Below, piece by piece: positions 8,924-17,051 of a DNA stretch of 64,000 bases. The position numbers and the translations under genes were made by a program. The notes beneath the pieces were generated by a model, which was given only the letters and a program-made list of their open reading frames with translations, did no database searches and was not told where the DNA came from. The stretch lies in contig NZ_BCWY01000005.1 of the NCBI RefSeq assembly GCF_001894825.1, forward strand, positions 175,766 through 239,765. The letters are read 5' to 3'. The stretch comes from Rhodococcus jostii NBRC 16295 (GTDB lineage: Bacteria > Actinomycetota > Actinomycetes > Mycobacteriales > Mycobacteriaceae). Positions within the stretch are counted from its first letter, which is position 1. Each line of letters starts with the position of its first letter.

Positions 8924-10032
8924 CAGCGCACCACCGTCGTCCCGCGCAGGATCGGTCCGGCCATCATCGCCTCGAGGTCGCCGGCCGTCCCGAACAGCTG
9001 GAAGATCTGCGCCTTCTCCGAGTCGCTGCCCACCGGGCCCGCGGTACCGCCGAAGGTGTGGTACGGGTAAAGGTCTTTCACCGACAGGTTCAGGTCGGCG
9101 CTGAGCCACGGCCCGTTCGCGACGGCGGGCGGCAGCGTCGTGACCAAGTTTTGCAGACCGGAGTAGACCGTCGTGATCTGACCGGGCCGGGACGTGAGCG
9201 ATGCGAGCACAGGATCGGTGTCGTCGACGAGGGTGATCAGCCGGTCCCGGTTGTCGCCGATCAGGACGGCGGCGTCGCCGGCGGTGCGGGTGCCGGCCTC
9301 GAGCAGAGTCGCGAGGCCCTGCTGTTCGTCGACGATCGTGCGGGAGGAGGTGATCGAATTTCCGAGTGTCGTGAGGACGTCCGGTGCGGTCGCGTCGAGT
9401 TGGCGCGACAGCGTGGCGATGTCGTCGAGGTCGTCGCCGAGACCGTCGAGTAGCGGCTGCGACCCGCTCATCGCTGCCTGCAGCGACTCCAGGGAAGCGC
9501 CGAGGTCGGCGCCTTTGCCGTCGAGTGCGGTGGCGACGGCACCGAGGGTGATGTTGAGGTCGGCGGGGTTCACCGCGCGGACGAGATCGTAGATCCGCGA
9601 AAAGGCCTGGTACAGCTGGACCGAGGTGAGGGACTGGTCAGGGAGCACGGTGTCGCCGGGTGTCAGGGATGCGGCGTCGTCCCGTCCCGGGGGTGGGATC
9701 AGGTCCACGAAGTAGTCGCCGAACACGGTGCGCGGAATCAGCCGCACCCGGACGTCGGCCGGTATGCGCGTCAGCGCGTCCTCGTCGATCCCGAGTGTCA
9801 CCTCCGACGCCGCCGCACCGGCGTCGATGGCGTCGACGCGCCCGACGTGGACGCCCCGGTACAGCACGGACGAGTCGAGTCGCAGCGCGCCCGCCTCGGC
9901 CGGCACCGTTGCCGTGATCTGCGGGGTGCTGTCGAAAGTCCTTGATCCCCAAGCGAAGAGGGATACATACCCGGCGGTGAGCGTCAGGGATGCCAATGCC
10001 CCGATCGTCGCGAAGCCTGTCCGCCCGGTCAT
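8923..10032 (-). CDS. mceA: Mce family protein MceA
   Basis: A 369-residue first Mce subunit: anchor (IGALASLTLTAGYVSLFAW), MCE domain (ITATVPAEAGALRLDSSVLYRGVHVG) and a helical tail with the NPADLNITLGAVATALDGKG segment typical of A subunits. The ATG at 10032 overlaps the yrbEB stop (ATGA). Together with mceB-F it should build the hexameric tunnel that hands a lipid to the YrbE permease pair. Nothing in the sequence fixes the substrate. Confidence 0.92.
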   Translation of the reverse strand: MTGRTGFATIGALASLTLTAGYVSLFAWGSRTFDSTPQITATVPAEAGALRLDSSVLYRGVHVGRVDAIDAGAAASEVTLGIDEDALTRIPADVRVRLIPRTVFGDYFVDLIPPPGRDDAASLTPGDTVLPDQSLTSVQLYQAFSRIYDLVRAVNPADLNITLGAVATALDGKGADLGASLESLQAAMSGSQPLLDGLGDDLDDIATLSRQLDATAPDVLTTLGNSITSSRTIVDEQQGLATLLEAGTRTAGDAAVLIGDNRDRLITLVDDTDPVLASLTSRPGQITTVYSGLQNLVTTLPPAVANGPWLSADLNLSVKDLYPYHTFGGTAGPVGSDSEKAQIFQLFGTAGDLEAMMAGPILRGTTVVR

Positions 10033-10874
10033 CCGGTGAGCCCCGGGACCTGTGGCTTCAGCCCCCACAGCGCGATCGTCATCGCGACGTCGGTGAAGGC
10101 GAGGAACACGATGCTGGTGCGCAGTGCGCGACCGGCGGCCCGGCCGACTCCCTCGGGACCGCCGGTGGCCGTGTAGCCGTAGTAGCAGTGGACCAGGGTC
10201 ACCACCACCGCGAAGACCATGACCTTCACCAGGGACAGCCAGATGTCGGTGGGGGAGAGGAAAAGACTGAAGTAGTACCCGTACGTGCCCTCGGACTGTC
10301 CCTTCACTCCGACGACGGCCAGCGCGGTAGCCATGTAGGACGCGAAGAGACCGACGAGGTAGAGGGGGACCACCGCGATCATCGCGGCGATCGTGCGGGT
10401 GGTGACGAGGTAACGCAGCGACGGAACCGCCATCACGTCGAGTGCGTCGATCTCGTCCGAGATGCGCATGGCGCCGAGTTGCGCCGTGAATCCGGTTCCC
10501 ACCTTGGCGGCGAGCGTGATCGCCGCGACGAGCGGCGCGACCTCACGGGTGTTCGCGATCGCCGACATCACGCCGGAGAGGGGCGCGAGGCCGACGAGAT
10601 TGAGCCCGCGGAACCCTTCCAGCCCGATCTGTGAACCGGCGAAGAACGAGATGGCGAAGATGATGACGACACTGCCGCCGCCGGCGAGCAGGGTGCCGGA
10701 GCCGAAGGCGATCTGCGCGACCAGCCGCGCGACCTCACGGCCGTAGCGGGTGAGTGTGGACGGAATCGCCGCCACCACCCGGATGTAGAACACGAACTGC
10801 TCACCGAGGTCGGCGAGGGTGCGGACGGAGCGTTCGCCGAACCGGCGCGTGCGGATCACCGCGGGGAGGTGCAT
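10029..10874 (-). CDS. yrbEB: YrbE/MlaE-family permease, second subunit
   Basis: A 281-residue inner-membrane permease of the MlaE family with about five to six transmembrane helices. The conserved coupling segment around MRISDEIDALDVMAVPSLRYLV (about residues 130-155) is intact. It pairs with yrbEA to form the transmembrane core of the Mce importer; the partner ATPase (Mkl/MceG) is usually encoded elsewhere and is not in this window. Overlaps yrbEA by one base. Confidence 0.92.
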   Translation of the reverse strand: MHLPAVIRTRRFGERSVRTLADLGEQFVFYIRVVAAIPSTLTRYGREVARLVAQIAFGSGTLLAGGGSVVIIFAISFFAGSQIGLEGFRGLNLVGLAPLSGVMSAIANTREVAPLVAAITLAAKVGTGFTAQLGAMRISDEIDALDVMAVPSLRYLVTTRTIAAMIAVVPLYLVGLFASYMATALAVVGVKGQSEGTYGYYFSLFLSPTDIWLSLVKVMVFAVVVTLVHCYYGYTATGGPEGVGRAAGRALRTSIVFLAFTDVAMTIALWGLKPQVPGLTG

Positions 10875-11725
10875 CAGTAGGCGCCGTTCACCGAGACGAT
10901 CAGCGGGTAGAACTGGGTGATCGCCAGGTTCGCGATGAAGACGAGGACGAACGAGAGCACCACGGTCTCGTTGACGGCGTCGCCGACGCCCTGCGCCCCC
11001 TTCTTCACCGTCAAGCCCTTGTAACTGGCGACGACACCCGAAATGAGGGCGAAGGACAGGGCTTTGACGCCGGAGACCACGAAGTCACTCGGCTGGCTGA
11101 ACTGCACGAGGTTGCGCAGAAAGCTCTGCGCGTTGCCGTCGAGGACGAGGACGTGCACCAGCAGGCTCGCGCCCAGGCCGATCACGAGGACGATCGAGTT
11201 GAGGAGCACGCAGACGACGGCGACCGCGATCAGCCGTGGCACCACGAGGCGTTCGAGGACGGGGAGTCCGAGTACCTCGAGTGCGTCGATCTCCTCACGG
11301 ATGGTGCGGGCGCCGAGGTCGGCGCAGATCGCGGAGCCGCCCACACCGGCGATGATCAGCGCGCACACGAGTGGTCCGGCCTGGCCGATGATCAGGAACG
11401 CGACGACTGCTCCGCTGTAGGAGCCGGCCCCGATCTGATCGGCGAGCGAGCCGATCTGCAGGGCCACCCCGACGCCCAGGGGGATCATCACCAGGCCCGA
11501 GGCCACGGTAGTCACGTGTGCGAGAAACCAGAGCTGAGTGGCACATTCGCGCCAGGCGAGGCGTCGCCCGGTGACTGTCCGGACCGTTGCCCCGACCGCG
11601 CGCACGGCGAATGCGAACAGCATCCCGATCTCGACGAGCATCGTCGACAGCATGTCGGTCGAGGGCTCCCGGGTCTTGCCGTTCCCGGGTTCGGCGGAGG
11701 AGGCCCCGTCCTGTAGTCGAGTCAC
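10874..11725 (-). CDS. yrbEA: YrbE/MlaE-family permease, first subunit
   Basis: A 283-residue MlaE-family permease that opens the mce operon. The signature segment IREEIDALEVLGLPVLERLV is conserved. I place the start at the GTG at 11725 because GAGGGGG lies a few bases upstream; a longer open frame to 11806 would run into the promoter and has no ribosome site. All eight downstream genes follow with overlaps. Confidence 0.88.
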   Translation of the reverse strand: MTRLQDGASSAEPGNGKTREPSTDMLSTMLVEIGMLFAFAVRAVGATVRTVTGRRLAWRECATQLWFLAHVTTVASGLVMIPLGVGVALQIGSLADQIGAGSYSGAVVAFLIIGQAGPLVCALIIAGVGGSAICADLGARTIREEIDALEVLGLPVLERLVVPRLIAVAVVCVLLNSIVLVIGLGASLLVHVLVLDGNAQSFLRNLVQFSQPSDFVVSGVKALSFALISGVVASYKGLTVKKGAQGVGDAVNETVVLSFVLVFIANLAITQFYPLIVSVNGAY

Positions 11726-11797
11726 TCGTCCCCCTCGTGGTCCGGATTCCGTGTTCTGCGCCCCGATCCTTCGGGATGGTGACGCACGCCACAGGTG

Positions 11798-11831
11798 ACT
11801 ATACACATGAACTTACTTTTGAGTAAGTTCA
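11798..11831 (-). promoter_or_regulatory. Candidate promoter and operator of the mce operon
   Basis: Minus strand: a perfect palindrome with 10-bp arms (TGAACTTACT and AGTAAGTTCA) and a 4-nt centre at 11808-11831, then TATAGT at 11803-11798 as a -10 box. TTACTC inside the palindrome lies 17 bp upstream of that box as a weak -35. A repressor bound here would block RNA polymerase. It lies about 75-105 bp before the yrbEA start. It could instead be a hairpin ending the upstream SDR transcript. Confidence 0.6.
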
Positions 11832-11840
11832 ATCGTTTCG

Positions 11841-12791
11841 CTACGTGCGAGCGAGCTGTGCGTACTCGACGCCGGTCAAGTCGACGGACTTCTCCCACAG
11901 GGCCGCTGCGAGTTTCGCGTTCCGGGCCCCACCGGTGCGCGGCGAGCGAGCGACCGGTCCGCGCACCCCGAACAGATCGTTCGGGCCGAGGTAGTCGTCG
12001 GGGCGGACGTCGGGCATCGTTGCCGCGTACAGCTGCCCGAGGGCGCCGTCCTTCTCGTCGTTGCCGACCACCCGCAGTCCGAGGTGGGTCACGGCAAGAG
12101 CGCCCGGGATCGGCGGGACCATCGAGTCGAAGAGATTGGTGGCGGCGATCCCCGGATGCGTCGCCACCGAGAGCAGGGGCAGCCCCGCAGCCTCGCTGCG
12201 TCTGGCCAGTTCGCCGCTGAACAGCAGATTCGCGAGCTTCGACTGGTTGTATGCGCCCATCCGGGTGTACTTGCGACGGTCGAAGTTCAAGTCGTCGAGG
12301 ACGATCCGGCCACGACGGTGCGCGATGCTCGCGAGGGTGACGACGCGTGGGGCAGGAGCCGCGAGGAGGGCGGGAAGGAGCTGTCCGGTCAGCGCGAAAT
12401 GGCCGAAATGATTGGTGCCGATCTGCAGTTCGAAACCGTCGGTGGTGCGGCCGAAGGGAACGGCCATCAGCCCCGCGTTGTTGATCAGCACGTCGATCTG
12501 CGGTGCGACCTCGCACGCGTGCTGCGCAGCGTCCCGGACCGACGCCAGGTCGGTGAGGTCCAGCGGAATCAGATGGTGCTCGGCATCCCTGCCCGCCTTG
12601 CGTACCCGCGTGAGTGCGGCGTCGCCGGTGTGCAGATTGCGGCACGCGAGCAGGACCGTCGCGCCCGCCCCGGCGAGCGCGGTCGCGGCGTGCAGTCCGA
12701 GGCCGTTGTTCGCGCCGGTGACGAGAACGGTCCTACCCCACTGGTCGGGGATGTCGTCGAACCCGAAGTGCCGGTTGTCGAGTGGTGTCAT
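11841..12791 (-). CDS. Short-chain dehydrogenase/reductase (retinol dehydrogenase-like)
   Basis: A 316-residue SDR with the cofactor motif TGANNGLG (about residues 25-32), NNAG (about 106-109) and catalytic YNQSK (about 192-196). Its length and layout match the retinol dehydrogenase/WW-domain oxidoreductase group, which oxidises or reduces lipophilic alcohols and ketones with NADP. It is 27 bp downstream of the reductase gene and probably the last gene of a three-gene operon. Substrate unknown. Confidence 0.85.
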   Translation of the reverse strand: MTPLDNRHFGFDDIPDQWGRTVLVTGANNGLGLHAATALAGAGATVLLACRNLHTGDAALTRVRKAGRDAEHHLIPLDLTDLASVRDAAQHACEVAPQIDVLINNAGLMAVPFGRTTDGFELQIGTNHFGHFALTGQLLPALLAAPAPRVVTLASIAHRRGRIVLDDLNFDRRKYTRMGAYNQSKLANLLFSGELARRSEAAGLPLLSVATHPGIAATNLFDSMVPPIPGALAVTHLGLRVVGNDEKDGALGQLYAATMPDVRPDDYLGPNDLFGVRGPVARSPRTGGARNAKLAAALWEKSVDLTGVEYAQLART

Positions 12792-12818
12792 GAAAGGCCT
12801 GTCTCCTCGAAGGTGTTG

Positions 12819-13886
12819 TCAGATGTCCAGAACGACGCGTTCGCCGTCCGTGCGGTCGACGCACAACAGCATCTGGCCGGACGTCCGGCTGTCGTCCTCC
12901 ACGCGGACGGCGCAGGTTCCGCAGAACCCTTGCCGGCAGGAGAAGGCAAGTCCGGGGCGCACTTCGGAGATCGCGTCGAGCGCGGTCCGGTCGGCGGGAA
13001 CGCGGACGACCTCGCCGGTGCGGGCGAGTTCGACCTCGAACTGCCGTCCGTCGACGATCGGTGGCGGCGAGAACCGCTCGTAGTGGAATTCGGTGCCGGG
13101 CGGCAACGCGGCATCGACCGCCGCGATCAGCGGGATCGGCCCGCAGCAGTACACGGCTGCGGTGTCGCTCACGGTGCCGAGTAGTTCAGCCGCGGGAAGC
13201 ATTCCGCCGTCGTCGTCGGTGCGCACGGTCACCCGGTCGCCGAACTCGGCAAGTTGGTCGAGGAACGGCAACGACTCCCGGTTGCGGCCGGTGTAGACCA
13301 TCGACCAGTCCAGGTCGAGCCGATGGGCCAGTCGCGCCATCGGAAGAATGGGGGTGATCCCGATTCCGCCCGCGACGAAGTGCAGTCGGTCCGCCGTCGA
13401 TCCGTGCCCGGGAAGTGCCAGCGGGAACGCGTTGAACGGGCCGCGGACCGTCACCGAGGCTCCGGGGTGCAGGATGTCGTGGACCTCGCGCGAACCGCCA
13501 CCGCCGTCGGGAATGCGCCGCACCGCAATGGTGTACGCACGACTGTCCGCCGGATCGCCGCACAGCGAGTACTGACGCCGCAGCCCGGACGGCAGCTCCA
13601 GGTCGAGATGCGCACCCGGACGCCACTGGTCGAGTTCCCCTCCGCCGGGGGCGGTGAGCGTGAGGCTCACGACGTTCTCGTCGTGCGCCACCACCCGGCG
13701 CTCACGCACCAGCAGTCGCCGGCAGCCGTCGCCGACCGGCGGGGTGAGATCGGTGCGGTACAGGAAGCGCAGCGAGCGCATGTACGCGGTGGTGACACCG
13801 GCGACGGCACGCAGCAACGGGTCGCGTCGGCGCTTGCCCCAGAGGTCGCCCGGGACGGACGTCGGTGCCGGGTACGTCGGGGTCAC
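12819..13886 (-). CDS. Flavin/2Fe-2S NAD(P)H reductase (phthalate dioxygenase reductase type)
   Basis: A 355-residue electron-transfer protein. The flavin-binding RQYSLCG (residues 104-110) and the nucleotide-binding GGIGITP (173-179) are followed by a C-terminal plant-type ferredoxin domain with cluster ligands Cys317, Cys322, Cys325 and Cys342. This single-chain layout passes electrons from NAD(P)H to an oxygenase. The GTG at 13886 overlaps the stop of the PF10118 gene as GTGA, making that protein the obvious redox partner. Confidence 0.88.
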   Translation of the reverse strand: MTPTYPAPTSVPGDLWGKRRRDPLLRAVAGVTTAYMRSLRFLYRTDLTPPVGDGCRRLLVRERRVVAHDENVVSLTLTAPGGGELDQWRPGAHLDLELPSGLRRQYSLCGDPADSRAYTIAVRRIPDGGGGSREVHDILHPGASVTVRGPFNAFPLALPGHGSTADRLHFVAGGIGITPILPMARLAHRLDLDWSMVYTGRNRESLPFLDQLAEFGDRVTVRTDDDGGMLPAAELLGTVSDTAAVYCCGPIPLIAAVDAALPPGTEFHYERFSPPPIVDGRQFEVELARTGEVVRVPADRTALDAISEVRPGLAFSCRQGFCGTCAVRVEDDSRTSGQMLLCVDRTDGERVVLDI

Positions 13887-14788
13887 GCCGCTGCCCGCGC
13901 CGCCGGCGACTTGGCCAGGTAGGCGATCGCCTGTGCCGTGTCGCCCTCGGCCTGCGGCGAGTAGCGGGGGTGCAGATATCGGAGTGCACCCCGGAACAGG
14001 CTCGTCAGGCCGGGCAGTGAACCGCGGCGCATCGCGGCGAACAGCCCCATCCACAGGGAGAAGTAGCCGCGGTCGCGCATGGTCGGGTCGGCGCGGACGA
14101 TGAACTTCAGCCCGCGCGTCATCACCACCAGAAACGCGAGGTACGACACCAGCATGGCGAGATTGCGGCGGAAGTACCCGACGCCGAAGTACATGGCGAC
14201 GTCGTGCGCGACGTTGCGGTGCTCGACCTCCTCCACGCCGTGCCAGCGGTACAGGTCCGTCATGCTCGGGTCGGCGTCGAAGTCCTCGAGGCGCGCGTTG
14301 AGGATCCAGTCGCCGAGGAACGCCGTCATGTGCTCGATCGCGCCGATGAACGCGAGCCGCTCGACGAGCTGCTGCCGCTGGGCGCGGGCACTGCTCATCT
14401 CCCTGCGACCCAGGACCTTCCGCATGAGGAACTCCGACTGCAGGACGAACGGCCGCGGATCGACGTCGTGAGCGTCCAGGAATTCGTACAGCACCACGTT
14501 GTGGGTCTCGGCGTGCATCGCCTCCTGCCCGATGAACCCGCGGACGTCGGCACGGAGCTTGTCGTCGTTGATCAGCGGCAACGCCTCGGTGAACGTGGCG
14601 CAGAACCACCGCTCGCCCTCGGGAAGGATCAGGTTGATCGCGCTGAGTGTGTGCGAGGCGATCGGCTCGCCGGGAATCCAGTGCAACGGCGTCCGCGACC
14701 AGTCGAACGTCACGTTGCGTGCCTGCAAGGTGACCTCGCCGGGATCGACGTCGATCCGGTCGGCCTTCTTTCCGTTCCGCAGTGCCAT
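13883..14788 (-). CDS. PF10118-type 'metal-dependent hydrolase' with a diiron carboxylate signature
   Basis: A 301-residue helical protein usually annotated as a predicted metal-dependent hydrolase. It has an E, ExxH, E, ExxH pattern typical of ferritin-like diiron proteins: Glu68, Glu89-x-x-His92, Glu152 and Glu187-x-x-His190. Translational coupling to a 2Fe-2S reductase suggests a redox role such as a diiron oxygenase rather than hydrolysis; this is inference. It heads an operon transcribed divergently from a TetR gene. Confidence 0.75.
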   Translation of the reverse strand: MALRNGKKADRIDVDPGEVTLQARNVTFDWSRTPLHWIPGEPIASHTLSAINLILPEGERWFCATFTEALPLINDDKLRADVRGFIGQEAMHAETHNVVLYEFLDAHDVDPRPFVLQSEFLMRKVLGRREMSSARAQRQQLVERLAFIGAIEHMTAFLGDWILNARLEDFDADPSMTDLYRWHGVEEVEHRNVAHDVAMYFGVGYFRRNLAMLVSYLAFLVVMTRGLKFIVRADPTMRDRGYFSLWMGLFAAMRRGSLPGLTSLFRGALRYLHPRYSPQAEGDTAQAIAYLAKSPAARAAA

Positions 14789-14867
14789 CAGTGATCTCCT
14801 CGAAGTCGGCTTCGGGCGAGGGACGCCGTCCGGCCGAGTGGCCGCTGGTACCGCGAGACACGATGAG

Positions 14868-14884
14868 CGTTACCCGCGGTTACG
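14868..14884. promoter_or_regulatory. Candidate TetR operator in the divergent region
   Basis: A 17-bp dyad of the form CGTNACC-N3-GGTNACG between the PF10118 operon and the TetR gene. A second inverted repeat (ACACCG, 8 bp, CGGTGT) lies at 14905-14924. Either could bind the adjacent regulator. Confidence 0.45.
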
Positions 14885-15008
14885 TTTTGTGCGAGTCGAG
14901 TGTCACACCGGCGAAGTTCGGTGTCAACCACTACTGCCGTCGCCGGAACCGGGTCCCGTACCCTGGGTATCGGCACGCGGTCCTACGAGTATTCGGAGTG
15001 CAGGCGAA

Positions 15009-15698
15009 GTGGCAGAAGAAGGCACACCACGGTCGTGGGACCGGCGGGCGCGCGCCCGTGAGGAGTTCATCGACGCGGCCTACCGGGTGATCGACGCGCA
15101 CGGCCCCCGCCCGAGCATGAACGACATCGCGCAGGAAGCGGGGGCGACGAAGCCCCGGCTCTACCGGCACTTCGAAGACAAGGCCGACCTCTACAAGGCC
15201 ATCGCCGACCGCACGACCAACGACGTCTACAAACTGGTCGCACCCAGGTTCAACTTTCTCCTGACCACACCGCACGAGGCGCTGCACCACGCGATCACCG
15301 GCTACGCCGAGGTGGTCGCCGAGCACCCGAACGTCTTCCGCTTCCTCGCCGACGGCGAACTGAAGCAGGACGGCGGAGGGTCTGCCCTGTCCCTCGACGT
15401 CGAACGCGACCTCACCAACCGGCTCGCCGGAGTGGCGTCGACCATCTTCGACTCCGTGTCGGCCGACGTGTCGGACGTCCGCTTCACCGCCCGGGCGGCG
15501 GTCGGGATCATGGTGTCGACCACCGACCTGTGGCTCGAATCGTCGAAGGGTGCGGCGAAACCGGACCCCGAGTACTTCGTCGACCAGGTCGCGCCCCTCG
15601 TGTGGGGTGTGCTCGACGCGTTCCTTCGTCGCAACGGCATCGAACTCGACCCCACCGAACCGCTCTACCTCGCGCTGGCTCGCATCAAGTCCCCGTGA
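15009..15698 (+). CDS. TetR-family transcriptional regulator
   Basis: A 229-residue TetR protein. The N-terminal HTH (about residues 17-60) includes MNDIAQEAGATKPRLYRHFEDKADLY; the rest is the ligand-binding domain. I chose the GTG at 15009 because it opens the HTH domain with the usual short lead; the same frame is open far upstream but there it is antisense to the PF10118 gene. It probably represses the divergent PF10118-reductase-SDR operon. Its TGA stop lies in palindromic element copy 2. Confidence 0.85.
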   Translation: MAEEGTPRSWDRRARAREEFIDAAYRVIDAHGPRPSMNDIAQEAGATKPRLYRHFEDKADLYKAIADRTTNDVYKLVAPRFNFLLTTPHEALHHAITGYAEVVAEHPNVFRFLADGELKQDGGGSALSLDVERDLTNRLAGVASTIFDSVSADVSDVRFTARAAVGIMVSTTDLWLESSKGAAKPDPEYFVDQVAPLVWGVLDAFLRRNGIELDPTEPLYLALARIKSP

Positions 15699-15734
15699 GT
15701 ACTTATTAACCGCCCGCGGTTAATAAGTACTCAC
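15695..15734. repeat. 40-bp palindromic element, copy 2
   Basis: Identical to copy 1 (19-bp perfect arms, CC centre). It lies between two convergent genes and contains the stop codons of both: TGA for the TetR gene at 15696-15698 and TAA for the minus-strand DUF2064 gene at 15706-15708. It probably also ends transcription from both sides. Confidence 0.95.
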
Positions 15735-16380
15735 GGCGGAAGCGGCTGGACGCGGGACAGAGCGCGGCGACCGGTGCGACGTCGGTCGCGTAGTCGACAT
15801 CGCGGAGCGTCGGCAGCGACAGCACCTCGGCGCCCGCCGCGAGCAGGGCCTCCCGGGTGAGGCGCCCGGTGTCCCGACTCGACGTGGGAACCGGGCGTAT
15901 CGCCTCCGCCGAAACCGCGTCGGGGACACCGAGAATCCACCACCCGCCGTCCTCCGCCAGCCCGAGGACACAGCGGCCCGCCCGCTCGGTGAGTAGGGCT
16001 GCCGATTCCGCGAGCAGCCCCGCCGTCACCTGCGGGGTGTCCATACCGATCTGGAGGACCGGCAGGCCGAACGCGGCGAACGTGTCGGCGTGGGCGTTCA
16101 CCAGTCGCGCGGCGAAGCCGTCACCCCGTTGCGGCATCACCGTGAAACGGTCCAGTGCGGCCGTGATGTCGGGACCGCGGACCGCCCGGCCGAGGTCGCC
16201 GGTCATCGCGACCACCTGCTGCGCGACGCGGGCGCCGATGACGGCGTCGAGCGTGTCCAGCAGCGAGGCGGCGGCGAGGTCGGCGGCGCGGACGTCGCCG
16301 ACCTCCCGTGCGAGCCGGGTCTTCGCGAAACCGGGAACCGGCGCCTTCGCGACCACGAGTACCGCGACGTCGAGAGTCAC
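15706..16380 (-). CDS. DUF2064/TIGR04282-family nucleotidyl- or glycosyltransferase-like protein
   Basis: A 224-residue protein of the GT-A-like family TIGR04282 (Rv0540 of M. tuberculosis is the recalled counterpart). It shows VVAKAPVPGFAKTRL near the N-terminus, IGMDTPQ in the middle and the LGLAEDGGWWILG segment. Function is not established in the family. GTG start at 16380 overlaps the GT2 stop (GTGA). The last nine residues (REYLLTAGG) are encoded by the palindromic element, so the natural C-terminus was probably extended by it. Confidence 0.8.
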   Translation of the reverse strand: MTLDVAVLVVAKAPVPGFAKTRLAREVGDVRAADLAAASLLDTLDAVIGARVAQQVVAMTGDLGRAVRGPDITAALDRFTVMPQRGDGFAARLVNAHADTFAAFGLPVLQIGMDTPQVTAGLLAESAALLTERAGRCVLGLAEDGGWWILGVPDAVSAEAIRPVPTSSRDTGRLTREALLAAGAEVLSLPTLRDVDYATDVAPVAALCPASSRFRREYLLTAGG

Positions 16381-17051
16381 CCGATCACCTTCCAGAAGTC
16401 GTGGACGGCGACGAACGTGCCCTTCACCGAACCCGACACCTTCGACGTGCCGGCGGTGCGCGGACGGTAGGTGATGTCGTGCTCCACGACCCGCCAGTGC
16501 GCGCGGCCCGCGAGGACGAGAAGCTGCAGGGGGTAGCCGGACCTGCGGTCGTCGACGCCCAATTCGAGGAGGTCCTGCCTGCGCACGGCCCGCATGGCGC
16601 CGAGGTCGTGGATCGGCAACCCGTACCGGCGTCGGAGACGTGCGGCGAGGACGGCGTTGCCGATCCTGCTGTGCAGCGGCCACGTTCCGCGCCGGTCGGC
16701 CCGGCGCCGTCCCACCGCGAGATCGGCGCCGGAGTTCAAGGCCGCCACCAGTCCCGGGAGTTCACCCGGGTCCATCGAGCCGTCGCCGTCCAGCACGCAG
16801 AGCGCCGGTGTCCTGGCGGCCAGCACCCCGGCGTGAACGGCAGAACCGTATCCGGGGACCTGCTCCGGCACCACCGACGCACCGTGGGCGCGGGCGACGT
16901 CGGCGGTGCCGTCGGTGGAGTTGTTGTCCACCACCACCGTCCGGTACTCGTGGGGCACCGCGGCCAGCACTGCGGGCAGGGATCCGGCCTCGTTCATGCA
17001 CGGGATGACGACGGTGACGTCCCGCGGCGTGATCGGCGCGCGCTCAGACAC
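16377..17051 (-). CDS. Family 2 glycosyltransferase (dolichyl-phosphate sugar synthase-like)
   Basis: A 224-residue GT2 enzyme: VTVVIPCMNEAGSLPAVL at the N-terminus, VVDNNSTDGTADVA, and the nucleotide-sugar site LDGDGSMDP. It lacks C-terminal membrane helices, so it is probably a soluble or peripheral polyprenyl-phosphate sugar synthase like mycobacterial Rv0539. The GTG at 17051 opens right before the VTVVIPCMNE core and overlaps the epimerase gene by 8 bp. A longer frame exists but is antisense-like Arg/Pro-rich sequence. Confidence 0.8.
   Translation of the reverse strand: MSERAPITPRDVTVVIPCMNEAGSLPAVLAAVPHEYRTVVVDNNSTDGTADVARAHGASVVPEQVPGYGSAVHAGVLAARTPALCVLDGDGSMDPGELPGLVAALNSGADLAVGRRRADRRGTWPLHSRIGNAVLAARLRRRYGLPIHDLGAMRAVRRQDLLELGVDDRRSGYPLQLLVLAGRAHWRVVEHDITYRPRTAGTSKVSGSVKGTFVAVHDFWKVIG

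Noticed and set aside
8923..11725. Assignment of the operon as mce4 (steroid importer)
   Set aside because: No KstR-like site or steroid-ring genes are next to it, and sequence alone cannot separate mce types here.
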